A program made the position numbers and the translations under genes. Positions 50,445-60,790 of a stretch of 64,000 nucleotides of DNA are shown here, piece after piece. This stretch comes from Thioclava sp. GXIMD2076 (GTDB lineage Bacteria > Pseudomonadota > Alphaproteobacteria > Rhodobacterales > Rhodobacteraceae). The DNA is taken from NCBI RefSeq assembly GCF_037949795.1, contig NZ_CP149932.1, forward strand, positions 2,221,001 to 2,285,000, written 5' to 3'. The notes below the pieces were generated by a model. It was not told the DNA's origin. It ran no database searches and was given only the letters and a program-made list of their open reading frames with translations. Each line of letters opens with the position of its first letter. Position 1 is the first letter of the stretch.

Positions 50445-51193
50445 TCCGCGCCCGTCTGGCCGAATTGCAGCTTGCCGTCATCCTGCTCTCGCGCCTGCCT
50501 GCAGGCCGGTTGCCGGAGGATAAGATCAATCTCGGCCAGACGGTCTGGGCCTATCCGATCGCGGGTCTGCTGATCGGCACGGGAGGAGCGCTGGCGCTGG
50601 GGCTCTCGGCCCTTCTGGGGCTGCCGCCCTTTGCGGCGGCCCTCCTGTGCCTTGTCACGCTGACCTTCCTGACGGGCGCGCTCCATGAGGACGGGCTGGC
50701 CGATCTGGCGGACGGGTTCGGCGGTGGTCGCGAGCGTGAGAAAAAGCTCGATATCATGCGCGACAGCCGGATCGGCAGCTACGGGGTAACCGCGCTGATC
50801 CTGGCCTATGGCCTGCGCGCCTGCGGTATCGCGGCGCTTTATGCCCAGGGCGCCCATCTGGCGGCAGCGGCGCTGATCGCGCTGGCTATGGCCTCGCGCG
50901 CGCAGATCGCCATCTGGCAAAGCCTGATGCCGGTGGCCCGCCCCGACGGGATGGGCCATGCCGCCACCGGGGTTCCGAAAAACGCCCTGATCCTCGCGCT
51001 AGTCTATGGCGCGCTGGGGCTGACGCTGACGGGGATCTATGCGCCGCTCATCGGGCTGGCCGTGGTGCTGGGCGGGGCGGCCGTGGCCTATCTCGCCAAG
51101 CGCCAGATCGGCGGGCAGACCGGCGATGTGCTGGGCGCAAGCCAGCAGGCCTCCGAGATCCTCGGCTGGATCGCCCTGATGTCGCTATTGTAG
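50441..51193 (+). CDS. cobS: Adenosylcobinamide-GDP ribazoletransferase CobS (CobV of Pseudomonas)
   Basis: 250 residues with several membrane helices. LLSRLPAGR at the start, then HEDGLADLADGFGGGREREKKLDIMRDSRIGSYG, the active-site region of cobalamin synthase. Joins alpha-ribazole (or its phosphate) with adenosylcobinamide-GDP in the membrane. Last gene of the plus-strand cob unit. Confidence 0.96.
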   Translation: MIRARLAELQLAVILLSRLPAGRLPEDKINLGQTVWAYPIAGLLIGTGGALALGLSALLGLPPFAAALLCLVTLTFLTGALHEDGLADLADGFGGGREREKKLDIMRDSRIGSYGVTALILAYGLRACGIAALYAQGAHLAAAALIALAMASRAQIAIWQSLMPVARPDGMGHAATGVPKNALILALVYGALGLTLTGIYAPLIGLAVVLGGAAVAYLAKRQIGGQTGDVLGASQQASEILGWIALMSLL

Positions 51194-51308
51194 AGTGCGT
51201 AAATTTTAAGCGTATCCGGCGATAATTTGGCCGGAATGTCGAAAACACTGGCCCTTGATCCCAGCACTTGCCTAGTTTGGCATAACCTGTTTCCAAGGAC
51301 TGCGTGCT

Positions 51309-54300
51309 ATGGCGATTTACGCATCGATTCATCATCTTACCCATTACAAATATGACCGCGACGTCATGCTTGGCCCGCAGATCATCCGTCTGCGACCGGC
51401 GCCGCACTCGCGCACCAAGGTGATCTCGCATGCGCTGAAAGTCACACCGGCCGAGCATTTCGTGAACCTCCAGCAGGATCCCTATGGCAACTGGCTGGCG
51501 CGGTTTGTCTTCCCCGAGCCGGTGCGCGAGTTCAAGATCGAGGTCGATCTGGTGGCCGATATGACGGTCTATAACCCGTTCGATTTCTTCGTCGAGGAAT
51601 GTGCCGAATACTGGCCCTTCGACTATCCGTCGGATTATGCCGCAGATCTTGCCGTCTACCGCAAACCCGAGGAAGGCTCGGAGGCGCTCGACGAATTCGT
51701 TGCGACCATCCCGCGCAAGAAGGAGCGCACGGTCGATTTCCTCGTGGGCCTCAACATGCAGGTCTCGAACCTCGTCGATTACACGATCCGGCTGGAACCG
51801 GGCGTGCAGACGCCCGAGGAGACGCTGACGCTTAAATCGGGTTCCTGCCGTGACAGCAGCTGGCTTCTGGTGCAGGTGCTGCGGCGGCTTGGCTTTGCCG
51901 CGCGGTTTGTCTCGGGCTATCTGATCCAGCTCAAACCCGATGTGAAGGCGCTCGATGGCCCCTCGGGGACCGAGCATGATTTCACGGATCTGCACGCATG
52001 GGTCGAGGTCTATCTGCCCGGTGCGGGCTGGATCGGGCTCGACCCGACCTCCGGCCTGATGACCGGCGAGAGCCATATTCCGCTGGCCGCCACGCCGCAT
52101 TACCGCACCGCCGCCCCTATCGCCGGTGGCTTTACCGCCGATGGCACCCCCGAGGTCGAATTCGATTTCGACATGGAGGTGACCCGCGTGGCCGAGCACC
52201 CGCGCATTACCAAGCCGTTTTCGGACGAGGCATGGGAGGCGCTCAACGATCTGGGTAAACAGGTCGACCGCGATCTGGCCTCGGGCGATGTCCGCCTGAC
52301 GATGGGCGGCGAGCCGACGTTCGTCTCCATCGATGATTTCCAGTCCGAGGAATGGAATACCGCCGCCGTTGGCCCGCAGAAGCGCGACCGTGCCGATGTG
52401 CTGATCCGCAAGCTGCAGGGTCGTTTCGCACCGGGTGGCTTCCTGCATTACGGTCAGGGCAAATGGTATCCGGGCGAGACGCTTCCGCGCTGGACCTTCT
52501 CTCTCTACTGGCGCCATGATGGGCAGCCGGTCTGGTCGAACACTGACCTGATCGCCCCCGAGGGCACATCGCAAGATGCCACGCCGCTGCAGGCGCAGGA
52601 GCTGATGCGGGAAATCGCGAGCCAGCTGGATGTGGATGAGAATTACGTCATTCCCGCCTATGAGGACCCTGCCGAATGGCTGGTGCGCGAGGCGCAGCTT
52701 CCCGAGAATGTGACGCCTGCCAATTCCAAGCTGGAGGATGCCGAGGCGCGCCACCGCATAGCGCGGGTCTTCGACCGTGGCCTGACCACGCCCACTGCCT
52801 TCGTGCTGCCGGTCCAGCGCTGGCAGGCCAAGGCGGGCGGTGCGGGCTGGCGCTCGGAGCGCTGGAAACTGCGGCGCGGCGCGATGCTTCTGGCTCCCGG
52901 TGACAGCCCTGCGGGCTACCGTCTGCCGCTGGCCTCGCTGCCGCATCTGAGTGCGGCGCAATACCCCTATCACAACCCCGCCGACCCGACGATCCCGCGC
53001 CCGCCCCTGCCCAAGCGCGATCCGGTGAAACCGGCCGAGCGGCTGAGCCAGCCGATGGCCTCTTTCATCCCTTCCGAACCGATGGGGGAAGGCTTCACAC
53101 CGCAAGGCTCGCCCGAGATCGAAGGCTTCGTGCGCACCGCGCTTTCGGTGGAGCCGCGTGACGGGCGGCTGTGTGTCTTCATGCCGCCGGTAGTCTGGCT
53201 CGAGGATTATCTCGACCTTCTGCGCGCAGCCGAGACGGCGGCGGCCAATCTGGGGCTCAAGGTCCATATCGAGGGCTATGCCCCCCCGAATGATCCTCGT
53301 CTCAACGTCATCCGCGTGGCCCCCGATCCGGGCGTGATCGAGGTCAATATCCACCCTGCCCATTCCTGGGAGGATTGCGTGGCCACCACCGAGGCGATCT
53401 ACGAAGAGGCGCGCCTCTCGCGGCTCGGGGCCGACAAGTTCATGATCGATGGACGCCATACCGGCACGGGCGGCGGCAATCATGTGGTGGTGGGCGGCGA
53501 GACGCCCAATGACAGCCCCTTCCTGCGCCGCCCCGACCTTCTGAAATCGCTGATCCTGACATGGCAGCGCCATCCCTCGCTCAGCTATCTCTTCTCGGGC
53601 ATGTTCATCGGCCCGACCTCGCAGGCGCCCCGCATCGACGAGGCCCGCCATGACAGCCTCTACGAGCTCGAGATCGCGCTGAACCAGATCCAGCCGGGCA
53701 TGGCCGTGCCGCCATGGCTGACCGACCGCCTGCTGCGCAATATCCTGATAGACGTGACGGGCAATACCCACCGCGCCGAGATCTGTATCGACAAGCTCTA
53801 CTCGCCCGATGGCCCGACAGGCCGTCTGGGCCTCGTGGAGTTCCGCGGCTTCGAGATGCCGCCGCATCCGCGCATGTCGCTGGCCCAGCAGCTCCTGATC
53901 CGTGCGATCATCGCACGGGCCTGGAAAGCGCCCGTCGAAGGGCGTCCGGTGCGCTGGGGCACGGTGCTCCATGACCGCTTCATGTTGCCGCATTTCATCT
54001 GGGAGGATTTCCTGAGCCTTCTGGCCGAGCTGAAAGAGCATGGCTATGCGTTCGATCCGGCATGGTTCGTGGCGCAGGAGGAGTTCCGCTTCCCCTTCTG
54101 CGGACAGATCACCGTCGAGGGCGTGCATCTGGAGCTGAAACAGGCGCTCGAGCCGTGGCATGTGCTGGGCGAGACCGGCGCGATCGGTGGCACTGTGCGC
54201 TATACCGACAGCTCGGTCGAGCGGATGCAGGTCAAGATGACCTCGCTCCATCAGGACCGCTACAAGGTCACCTGCAACGGGCGCTTCCTGCCGATGACGC

Positions 54301-54641
54301 CCACGGGCACCTCGGGCACCTCGGTCGCGGGCGTGCGCTACAAGGCATGGAAGCCGCCGGAATCGCTGCATCCGACCCTGCCTACCAATGCGCCTTTGGT
54401 GTTTGACATCTATGACACATGGTCAAACCGCGCGATCGGAGGCTGCACCTATAACGTGGCCCATCCGGGCGGGCGCAACTACGACACCTTCCCTGTCAAT
54501 GCCAATGAGGCGGAGGCGCGGCGTCTGGCGCGGTTCCAGCCGTTCGGGCATACCCCGGGGGCCTATGTGCCGCCGATGGAACATCCGCATCCCGAATTCC
54601 CCTTGACGCTTGACCTTCGACGTCCCATCGGGCTGATCTGA
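51309..54641 (+). CDS. Large transglutaminase-like/DUF2126 protein
   Basis: 1110 residues, no signal peptide. N-terminal transglutaminase-associated beta region (1-85, [24 protein letters not shown]), papain-like core with Cys180 ([11 protein letters not shown]), His229 ([10 protein letters not shown]) and Asp245 (GLDPTSGL), then DUF2126 (about 310-1110), with [33 protein letters not shown] and the late [14 protein letters not shown]. The family occurs next to ATP-grasp and alpha-E proteins and is thought to handle peptide bonds or cross-links, yet substrate and product are unknown. First gene of a three-gene plus-strand cluster; the next start is 25 bases away. Confidence 0.93.
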   Translation: MAIYASIHHLTHYKYDRDVMLGPQIIRLRPAPHSRTKVISHALKVTPAEHFVNLQQDPYGNWLARFVFPEPVREFKIEVDLVADMTVYNPFDFFVEECAEYWPFDYPSDYAADLAVYRKPEEGSEALDEFVATIPRKKERTVDFLVGLNMQVSNLVDYTIRLEPGVQTPEETLTLKSGSCRDSSWLLVQVLRRLGFAARFVSGYLIQLKPDVKALDGPSGTEHDFTDLHAWVEVYLPGAGWIGLDPTSGLMTGESHIPLAATPHYRTAAPIAGGFTADGTPEVEFDFDMEVTRVAEHPRITKPFSDEAWEALNDLGKQVDRDLASGDVRLTMGGEPTFVSIDDFQSEEWNTAAVGPQKRDRADVLIRKLQGRFAPGGFLHYGQGKWYPGETLPRWTFSLYWRHDGQPVWSNTDLIAPEGTSQDATPLQAQELMREIASQLDVDENYVIPAYEDPAEWLVREAQLPENVTPANSKLEDAEARHRIARVFDRGLTTPTAFVLPVQRWQAKAGGAGWRSERWKLRRGAMLLAPGDSPAGYRLPLASLPHLSAAQYPYHNPADPTIPRPPLPKRDPVKPAERLSQPMASFIPSEPMGEGFTPQGSPEIEGFVRTALSVEPRDGRLCVFMPPVVWLEDYLDLLRAAETAAANLGLKVHIEGYAPPNDPRLNVIRVAPDPGVIEVNIHPAHSWEDCVATTEAIYEEARLSRLGADKFMIDGRHTGTGGGNHVVVGGETPNDSPFLRRPDLLKSLILTWQRHPSLSYLFSGMFIGPTSQAPRIDEARHDSLYELEIALNQIQPGMAVPPWLTDRLLRNILIDVTGNTHRAEICIDKLYSPDGPTGRLGLVEFRGFEMPPHPRMSLAQQLLIRAIIARAWKAPVEGRPVRWGTVLHDRFMLPHFIWEDFLSLLAELKEHGYAFDPAWFVAQEEFRFPFCGQITVEGVHLELKQALEPWHVLGETGAIGGTVRYTDSSVERMQVKMTSLHQDRYKVTCNGRFLPMTPTGTSGTSVAGVRYKAWKPPESLHPTLPTNAPLVFDIYDTWSNRAIGGCTYNVAHPGGRNYDTFPVNANEAEARRLARFQPFGHTPGAYVPPMEHPHPEFPLTLDLRRPIGLI

Positions 54642-54666
54642 GCCCGGAAGTTATCAAGGCAGACCA

Positions 54667-57084
54667 ATGGCCGAGAAAAAGCAGCATCCTGCCAGCGCCC
54701 TGCTGGCAGGCTATCGCCCTGTAAAGGGGGTCGCGGACGAGCTCTTCGACGCACAGGGCCGCATGCGCCCTGTCTGGCGGCGTTTCATCGACCGCTTTGT
54801 GCGGCTGAGCCCCGAGGAAATCGAGGCGCGGTTCGAGCGGGCCGATCTCTATCTGCGCGATGCGGGGGTGTTCTACCGGCAATATTCCAACGATCCGCTG
54901 ACCGAGCGCAGCTGGCCGCTCAGCCATATCCCGGTGATCCTGCATGATAGCGAGTGGGACCATATCTGCGAGGGGCTCACCCAGCGCGCCGAGCTGCTGG
55001 AACATGTGATGGCCGATCTTTACGGCTCCGCCGATCTGGTGGCGCAAGGTCATCTGCCGGCCGAGCTGATCGCGGGGTCGAAACAGTTCCTGCGCCCGAT
55101 GGTGGGGGTCAAACCCAAGGGCGGGCATTATCTGCATTTTCTGGCCTTCGAGATCGGGCGCTCGCCTGATGGATCGTGGTTCGTGCTGGGGGACCGGACG
55201 CAGGCCACGTCGGGGGCGGGCTTTGCGCTCGAGAACCGGATGGCCACGGGGCGTGCCTTCCCCGAGCGGTTCCCGCGGGCCTATATCCACCGGCTTGCAG
55301 GGTTCTTCGGAGCATTTCTGGGTGCCTCCGAGCGGCTGGCCGAGGATCGGGACCAGCGTCAGGCGATCCCCGCGATCCTCACCCCCGGCCCCTCCAACGA
55401 GGCCTATTACGAACACACCTATATCGCGCGCTATCTTGGGGTGCCGCTTCTGGAGGGCGAGGATATCGTCGTCGAGGATGGCCGTGCCAAGGTGCGCACG
55501 ATCTCGGGGCCGCAGCCGCTGGGGGCGCTCTGGCGGCGCATCGATTCGGGCTTTGCCGACCCGATCGAACTCGACGAGACCAGCCAGATCGGCACACCCG
55601 GTCTGATGGAAGCCGTGCGGCGCGGGCATCTGGGGATGGCCAATGCGCTCGGCTCGGGGATCATGGAAATGCGCTCGATGCTGGCCTTCCTGCCGCGTAT
55701 CAGCGAGGTGATGCTGGGCGAGCCGCTCAAACTCCCCAATATCGCCACATGGTGGTGCGGTGCACCCGAGGCGCGCTCCTATGTCGAAGCCAATGTCAAG
55801 CGGATGATGATCGGATCGGCCTATGCGGTGGATCTGCCCTTCGACCTGAACGCCACAACCGCGCTCGGCGGGGAGTTTCGTGGCCGCGCCAAAGGCTCTG
55901 TCAGCCAGTGGCTCGAGGAGGAAGGCCGCGCATTGGTGGGTCAGGAAGCCGTCACGCTCTCGACCACACCCGCATGGTCGCGCCAAGGAGACGGTCAGGC
56001 AAGGATCACCCCGCGCCCGATGACGGTGCGGGTCTTTGCCGCGCGCACCGAAGACGGCTGGCGCTTCCTGCATGGCGGCTACGCCCGTATCGGCCAGTCC
56101 GAGGATCCGACAGCACTCGCGATGCAGCGCGGCGGATCGGTGGCCGATGTCTGGGTGGTGTCTGACCGACCCGTGCCGCAAGAGAGCCTTGCCGCAGAGA
56201 CCACAGGACGGTTCCAGCGCAGCGATCAGGGCATCCTGCCCGCGCGCGCGGCCGATAACCTCTATTGGCTCGGACGCTATATCGAGCGCACGGAGGATGC
56301 GATTCGGCTCCTGCGGGCCTATCACCTGCGCCTTGCCGCCACCGGCAATGCCGCCGATCCGCGGCTCAGGCTGATGCGCGTCTACCTGTCCTCGGTGGGC
56401 TATACATTCGAGAAAGCGATCCCCGATACGCTTCTGGGGCGCTTCGAGATGGCGCGCAGCTGTGCCGCCAAGGTGCGGGACCGGTTCTCGACCGATGGCT
56501 GGAATGCGTTGAGCGATCTTCTGGAGACCGCCCGCCGACTGCAGGGCAAGACCAAGAACGGAGATGACGCGGCGCGCGCGATGTCGGTGTTCCTGCGCAA
56601 GATCACCGGCTTCTCGGGGCTGGTGCACGAGAATATGTATCGCTTCTCCGCATGGCATTTCCTGTCCTTCGGGCGGGCGCTTGAACGTGCCGATGCCACC
56701 GCGACGCTTCTCGAGCTTTACGCCGCCCCTGACGCGCCCGAGGGCGGGCTCGATCTGGCGGTCGAGGTCTGTGACAGCGTGATCACCCATCAGCGGCGCT
56801 TCCGCGTGGAAACCAGCCGTGACACGGTGCTGGACCTGCTCGCACTCGATGGTGACAATCCGCGTGCGCTCGCCTTCCTGATCTGCCGGATGGAGAACAT
56901 CGCGCGCAGGATGCCCAACGCTATGGATCATGCCCGTCCGGGGCCCTTGATGCGCCGTCTGATGCAGCTCTCGACCGAGTTCAGCTGTGCCGAGCCGCGT
57001 GACATGACCCCCGAGCGTCTTGCACGGCTGCGGCGCGAACTGGGCGAGCTGTCCGACCTCCTGACCACAGCCTATCTGAGATGA
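54667..57084 (+). CDS. Circularly permuted ATP-grasp type 2 / alpha-E fusion protein
   Basis: 805 residues. Residues about 1-500 are the circularly permuted ATP-grasp (FYRQYSNDPLTERSWPLSHIPVIL, LAGSKQFLRPMVGVKPKGGHYL, ILTPGPSNEAYYEHTYIARYLG), an ATP-dependent ligase fold. From about 520 on is the helical alpha-E domain (RAADNLYWLGRYIERTEDAIRLLRAY). In many bacteria these are two separate genes; here they are fused in one frame. Lies between two transglutaminase genes, 25 bases after one and 6 before the other. Inference: forms an amide bond that the transglutaminase-type proteins make use of or trim. Confidence 0.93.
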   Translation: MAEKKQHPASALLAGYRPVKGVADELFDAQGRMRPVWRRFIDRFVRLSPEEIEARFERADLYLRDAGVFYRQYSNDPLTERSWPLSHIPVILHDSEWDHICEGLTQRAELLEHVMADLYGSADLVAQGHLPAELIAGSKQFLRPMVGVKPKGGHYLHFLAFEIGRSPDGSWFVLGDRTQATSGAGFALENRMATGRAFPERFPRAYIHRLAGFFGAFLGASERLAEDRDQRQAIPAILTPGPSNEAYYEHTYIARYLGVPLLEGEDIVVEDGRAKVRTISGPQPLGALWRRIDSGFADPIELDETSQIGTPGLMEAVRRGHLGMANALGSGIMEMRSMLAFLPRISEVMLGEPLKLPNIATWWCGAPEARSYVEANVKRMMIGSAYAVDLPFDLNATTALGGEFRGRAKGSVSQWLEEEGRALVGQEAVTLSTTPAWSRQGDGQARITPRPMTVRVFAARTEDGWRFLHGGYARIGQSEDPTALAMQRGGSVADVWVVSDRPVPQESLAAETTGRFQRSDQGILPARAADNLYWLGRYIERTEDAIRLLRAYHLRLAATGNAADPRLRLMRVYLSSVGYTFEKAIPDTLLGRFEMARSCAAKVRDRFSTDGWNALSDLLETARRLQGKTKNGDDAARAMSVFLRKITGFSGLVHENMYRFSAWHFLSFGRALERADATATLLELYAAPDAPEGGLDLAVEVCDSVITHQRRFRVETSRDTVLDLLALDGDNPRALAFLICRMENIARRMPNAMDHARPGPLMRRLMQLSTEFSCAEPRDMTPERLARLRRELGELSDLLTTAYLR

Positions 57085-57090
57085 TGACCC

Positions 57091-57984
57091 ATGTTCTATG
57101 ATCTGAAACTCGTCATCGCCTATCACTATGATTATCCAACGGATCGCGCCCGCAATATGCTGCGGCTGATGCCCCGCTCTCTGGCGGGGGTGCAAGCGGT
57201 CCATGAAGCGACCCTTCACATCGATCCTGTCCCTGACGAACAGCATGATCTGACCGATTATTTCGGCACCTGCATGTCCCAGGTAGCATGGGCGCGGCCC
57301 GTGTCCTCGCTGCGGTTCGAGGTGCGGGCCAAGGTCGAGCGCAAGGAAGACCCGCGCAAGATGGATTTCTCGGCGCGCCTGACTGCCCTGCCGCGTGATC
57401 TGGCGGCATCGATGTCACTCAAACCCGATGCGCCCCACCATTTCACCCATCCCTCGCCGCGCATTCCGCGCGTGCCGGCCATCACGGCTTTCGGCGCGGA
57501 TTGTGTGAGCCCCGCCATGAGCACCTATGAGGCGATTGCGGCAATCGGGCATGCCATCCATCGCGAGATGGAATTCGACGCCTCTGCCACAACGGCCGAG
57601 ACGCCTGCGCATGAGGCCTTCGAGGCACGGCGCGGCGTCTGTCAGGATTTCGCGCATATCATGATCACCGCTTTGCGCGGGATCGGTATTCCGGCAGGCT
57701 ATGTCTCGGGCTTTTTGCGCACCAATCCCCCCGAAGGGCAGGAGCGGCTGGAGGGCGCGGATGCGATGCACGCATGGGTGCGTGCCTGGGCCGGTGCCGA
57801 GATGGGCTGGGTCGAGTTCGACCCGACCAACGACCAGTTCGCGGGCACCGATTACATCACCGTGGGTTATGGTCGCGATTACGCGGATGTGGCCCCCGTG
57901 CGCGGGGCGCTGCGCGGTGTGGGCGGCGCCAAGACAACACAGGCCGTGGATGTGATCCCGCGCCCGCATCTTGGCGCGGTGTGA
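57091..57984 (+). CDS. Transglutaminase-like cysteine protease-fold protein
   Basis: 297 residues. N-terminal beta region (KLVIAYHYDYPTDRARNMLRLMP) and the core with Cys184 (RRGVCQDFAHIM), His227 (AMHAWVRAW) and Asp244 (VEFDPTND), followed by the family-typical GTDYITVGYGRDYADVAPVRG. Six bases after the ATP-grasp/alpha-E gene. The proteasome-like Anbu protease often linked to this set is not in the window, the next gene being convergent lpxB. Confidence 0.94.
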   Translation: MFYDLKLVIAYHYDYPTDRARNMLRLMPRSLAGVQAVHEATLHIDPVPDEQHDLTDYFGTCMSQVAWARPVSSLRFEVRAKVERKEDPRKMDFSARLTALPRDLAASMSLKPDAPHHFTHPSPRIPRVPAITAFGADCVSPAMSTYEAIAAIGHAIHREMEFDASATTAETPAHEAFEARRGVCQDFAHIMITALRGIGIPAGYVSGFLRTNPPEGQERLEGADAMHAWVRAWAGAEMGWVEFDPTNDQFAGTDYITVGYGRDYADVAPVRGALRGVGGAKTTQAVDVIPRPHLGAV

Positions 57985-57987
57985 TGC

Positions 57988-58003
57988 CAACGGCAGGCCG
58001 TTG
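57988..58003. terminator. Short hairpin between convergent transglutaminase and lpxB genes
   Basis: CAACGG-CAGG-CCGTTG in the 27-base convergent gap. No U tract on either side, so it is at best a weak bidirectional terminator. Confidence 0.3.
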
Positions 58004-58011
58004 TCCCGAAT

Positions 58012-59160
58012 CTAGCGGCCCATGAATTCCAGCACGGAGCGGGCGGCCCGCAGACCCGGGGCCTCGCCGCCCTCGCCCAGACGCTGCATCGTCAGTTCCA
58101 TCGCCGCCACCTGACCGGCCCGCGTCTCGGGATCGTCGAGGATCTGCGAAAGCTTCTCCGAAATCAGTCGGGGCTGGCAGTTGGGCCCCAGAAACTCGGG
58201 GATCTCGCGGGTATCCGATACCAGATTGACCAGCGTGACCGTATCGATCTTCATCATGTTCCAAACGATATGCCATGTGATGCGCGAGGCATCATAGGCA
58301 ATGACCATCGGTGTGCGGTTGGCCGCCAGTTCGAGCGAGACCGTGCCCGAGGCCGCAAGCGCCAGATCGGCTGCGGCAAAAGCCGCACGTTTGTCCTCGG
58401 TGGCTTCGACCACGATCGGGGCCACCGGCCAGCGCGCCGTCATCTGCCGCACGAATTTCGACACCCCCCGCACGGTGGGCACCACGACCCTCAGGCCCGG
58501 CTCCCGGTCGCGCAGCTGCATCAGCGCCTCATCGAACCGCGGCCCCAGACGCGAGACCTCGGATTTGCGCGATCCGGGCAGGCACAGGACGAGCGGCTGG
58601 TCCGCCCCGATCATATGGGTCTCGCGGAAGGCGCTCGCCTCCTCGCGGCTGGCCAACGGCTCGGTCACGACCGGATGGCCCACGAAATCACAGCTCATTC
58701 CGGCTTCTTCCATATAGGGCGGTTCGAAAGGCAGCAGGGCCAACACATGATCGACCGTCTTGGCCATCTTGGCCGCGCGCCCTGCCCGCCACGCCCAGAC
58801 AGATGGAGCGACGTAATGCACGACCTTCTGCGACGGATGGCTCTGTTTTACGATCTTATGGACACGCAGGCAGAAATCGGGGCTGTCAATGGAGATCACC
58901 ACATCGGGTCTCTCCGCGATGACCGCCTCGGCAGTCTCTCGGATGCGGCGTTTCAGCTCGCGGTATTTCGGCAGGATCTCGGCAATGCCCATGACCGAGA
59001 GTTCTTCCATCGGGAAGCGCGAGGACAGCCCCTCTTCTTCCATGTGCTGGCCACCGATCCCGGTGAACTCGACCTCCGGCACCATCGCCTTCAGACCCGC
59101 CATCAACGCGCCACCGAGCTTGTCGCCCGAGGGTTCACCCGCGATGATGAAGACCCGCAT
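58012..59160 (-). CDS. lpxB: Lipid-A-disaccharide synthase LpxB
   Basis: 382 residues from the ATG at 59160. FIIAGEPSGDKLGGALMAGL, VISIDSPDFCLRVHK, VWAWRAGRAAKMAKTVDHVLALLPFEP and LCLPGSRKSEVSRLGP are family motifs. Condenses UDP-2,3-diacylglucosamine with lipid X at the inner membrane. Overlaps the lpxI stop by one base; a longer upstream frame is a shadow of lpxI. Confidence 0.97.
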   Translation of the reverse strand: MRVFIIAGEPSGDKLGGALMAGLKAMVPEVEFTGIGGQHMEEEGLSSRFPMEELSVMGIAEILPKYRELKRRIRETAEAVIAERPDVVISIDSPDFCLRVHKIVKQSHPSQKVVHYVAPSVWAWRAGRAAKMAKTVDHVLALLPFEPPYMEEAGMSCDFVGHPVVTEPLASREEASAFRETHMIGADQPLVLCLPGSRKSEVSRLGPRFDEALMQLRDREPGLRVVVPTVRGVSKFVRQMTARWPVAPIVVEATEDKRAAFAAADLALAASGTVSLELAANRTPMVIAYDASRITWHIVWNMMKIDTVTLVNLVSDTREIPEFLGPNCQPRLISEKLSQILDDPETRAGQVAAMELTMQRLGEGGEAPGLRAARSVLEFMGR

Positions 59161-59969
59161 CAGGGACGCACCCAGAGGAAGAGACCGGCTTCTGTCGCAG
59201 CCGCAGCGGTGGCCGCCTGATCGAGCACCATCACGCCGCCGGCTTCGATCACGATGCCCTTGAGCCCCGCTCTGGCCACCTGCGCAACCGTCTGCGGCCC
59301 GATCACCGGCAGATCGATCCGTCGGTCCTGGGTGGGCTTGGGGGCCTTGAAGAACACGCCGCCGCCCGGGTTGAGCGCCTTGTGCTGTGCCACGAACTCG
59401 AGCATGGCATCGGTGCCGGGCTGGGTTTCGACGGCCAGACATAGCCCGTTCGAGACCACACATCCCTGCCCCACATCTGCCTCGCCCATCGCGGCATGAA
59501 TGGCCGCGGCGCGTTCGGCATCTTTCTCGTCGCGCTCGCTGATCGTGCCCAGACGGAATCCCGCAGGCGGCAGAAGCTGCGGCAGGATCTCGTGGATCCC
59601 CAGCGTCTCGATCTCCCATTCGGAAAACAGCTCGATCACCGCGCGCAGCGTCGCATCATCGCCCTGTTGCATGGCGCCCACCAATCGCGGGACAAGCTGC
59701 GCGGTCTTGAGATCGAACATCTCGGGTTCGATCTTGGGACGCGACAGCGATCCCGCAAAGACCACATGCGTGACCCCGCGCGAGACCAGCTCGTCGAGGA
59801 ACGGCACCAGACGCTCGAAACGGAAGCGCAGGACCTCGCCCTCCACCTCGCAAGGGAACCCGTCCATCTCGCAGACGGTCAGCCCCGGCACGGCTTGCGT
59901 CAGCATTTTGGGCGCCGCCCCTTGGCCTGCGATCAATGCGATGGTGTTGGGGTTCATCTGTCCGTCCAT
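59160..59969 (-). CDS. lpxI: UDP-2,3-diacylglucosamine pyrophosphatase LpxI
   Basis: 269 residues. IALIAGQGAAPKMLTQAV, FAGSLSRPKIEPEMFDLKT, GCVVSNGLCLAVETQPGTDAMLE and PVIGPQTVAQVARAGLKGIVIEAGGVMVLDQ are typical of LpxI, the alphaproteobacterial replacement for LpxH. Cuts UDP-diacyl-GlcN to lipid X. The start at 59969 has AAGG upstream; an ATG at 59957 is possible. Ten bases after lpxA. Confidence 0.95.
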   Translation of the reverse strand: MDGQMNPNTIALIAGQGAAPKMLTQAVPGLTVCEMDGFPCEVEGEVLRFRFERLVPFLDELVSRGVTHVVFAGSLSRPKIEPEMFDLKTAQLVPRLVGAMQQGDDATLRAVIELFSEWEIETLGIHEILPQLLPPAGFRLGTISERDEKDAERAAAIHAAMGEADVGQGCVVSNGLCLAVETQPGTDAMLEFVAQHKALNPGGGVFFKAPKPTQDRRIDLPVIGPQTVAQVARAGLKGIVIEAGGVMVLDQAATAAAATEAGLFLWVRP

Positions 59970-59979
59970 TATGCTGGCC

Positions 59980-60780
59980 TTACTTATGATGGGGCGTCAG
60001 GAAAGAACGATCCGACGGGCCCAGAATGAAATCAAGAACTTCGCGCACCAGCTCGCTGTCGGAGCCTGCCTCGTTCTGTTCACGGGCAACTTCACGGAAA
60101 TTGCCTTCGCCAAGGGCTTTGTAGAGATCGCGCAGCGCGGTGATCTCGGCGCGGTCGGTGCCACGGCGCCGCAACCCCACGAGGTTCATCCCCTCGACAT
60201 GGGCGCGCGGGCCCGCGACCAACGCATTCGGCATGACATCGGCCGTCACCATCGACAAGGCGCCGATCATCGCGCCGCGTCCGATGCGCACCCATTGGTG
60301 CACGCCCGAAAGCCCGCCCACGATCGCATCGTCGCCGATATGGCAATGCCCCGCGACCGCCACGGAATTCACCAGAATCACGCGGTCGCCAATGATGCAG
60401 TCATGCCCTACATGACACGAAGACATATATAGCCCGTCATCGCCCACGCGCGTCACACCGCCACCGCCTGCAGTGCCGGTATTCATGGTGACATATTCGC
60501 GGATACGGTTGCGTTTGCCGATGACCAGACGGGTCTTCTCACCGCGGAATTTCAGGTCCTGCGGGATCTGGCCCAGCGAGGCGAAGGGATAGACCTCCGT
60601 CCCCTCGCCGATCTCGGTCGCACCGGTCACCACCACATGCGAATGCAGCGTGACATCCGCCCCGAGAGAAACCTCGGGGCCGATAAGACAGAAGGGACCG
60701 ATCTTGCAGCCCGCGCCGATGGTGGCGCCCTCTTCGATGATAGAAGAGGCGTGGATCTCGGCAGTGGGATCGATCGCCAT
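59980..60780 (-). CDS. lpxA: Acyl-ACP-UDP-N-acetylglucosamine O-acyltransferase LpxA
   Basis: 266 residues. Hexapeptide repeats (EEGATIGAGCKIGPFCLIGPEV), catalytic His in SSCHVGHDCIIGDRVIL and FMSSCHVGHD context, C-terminal helices. First step of lipid A. Ten bases after fabZ in the bamA-lpxB run. Confidence 0.97.
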   Translation of the reverse strand: MAIDPTAEIHASSIIEEGATIGAGCKIGPFCLIGPEVSLGADVTLHSHVVVTGATEIGEGTEVYPFASLGQIPQDLKFRGEKTRLVIGKRNRIREYVTMNTGTAGGGGVTRVGDDGLYMSSCHVGHDCIIGDRVILVNSVAVAGHCHIGDDAIVGGLSGVHQWVRIGRGAMIGALSMVTADVMPNALVAGPRAHVEGMNLVGLRRRGTDRAEITALRDLYKALGEGNFREVAREQNEAGSDSELVREVLDFILGPSDRSFLTPHHK

Positions 60781-60790
60781 GCCCGTCTCC

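Noticed and set aside
51048..54371. 1107-residue open frame on the minus strand
   Set aside because: It is antisense to the transglutaminase-DUF2126 gene, whose motifs are clear. Residue content (many His, Arg, Gly, Asp) is that of a GC-codon shadow.
54496..57246. 916-residue open frame on the minus strand
   Set aside because: Antisense to the ATP-grasp/alpha-E gene, with shadow composition and no domain.
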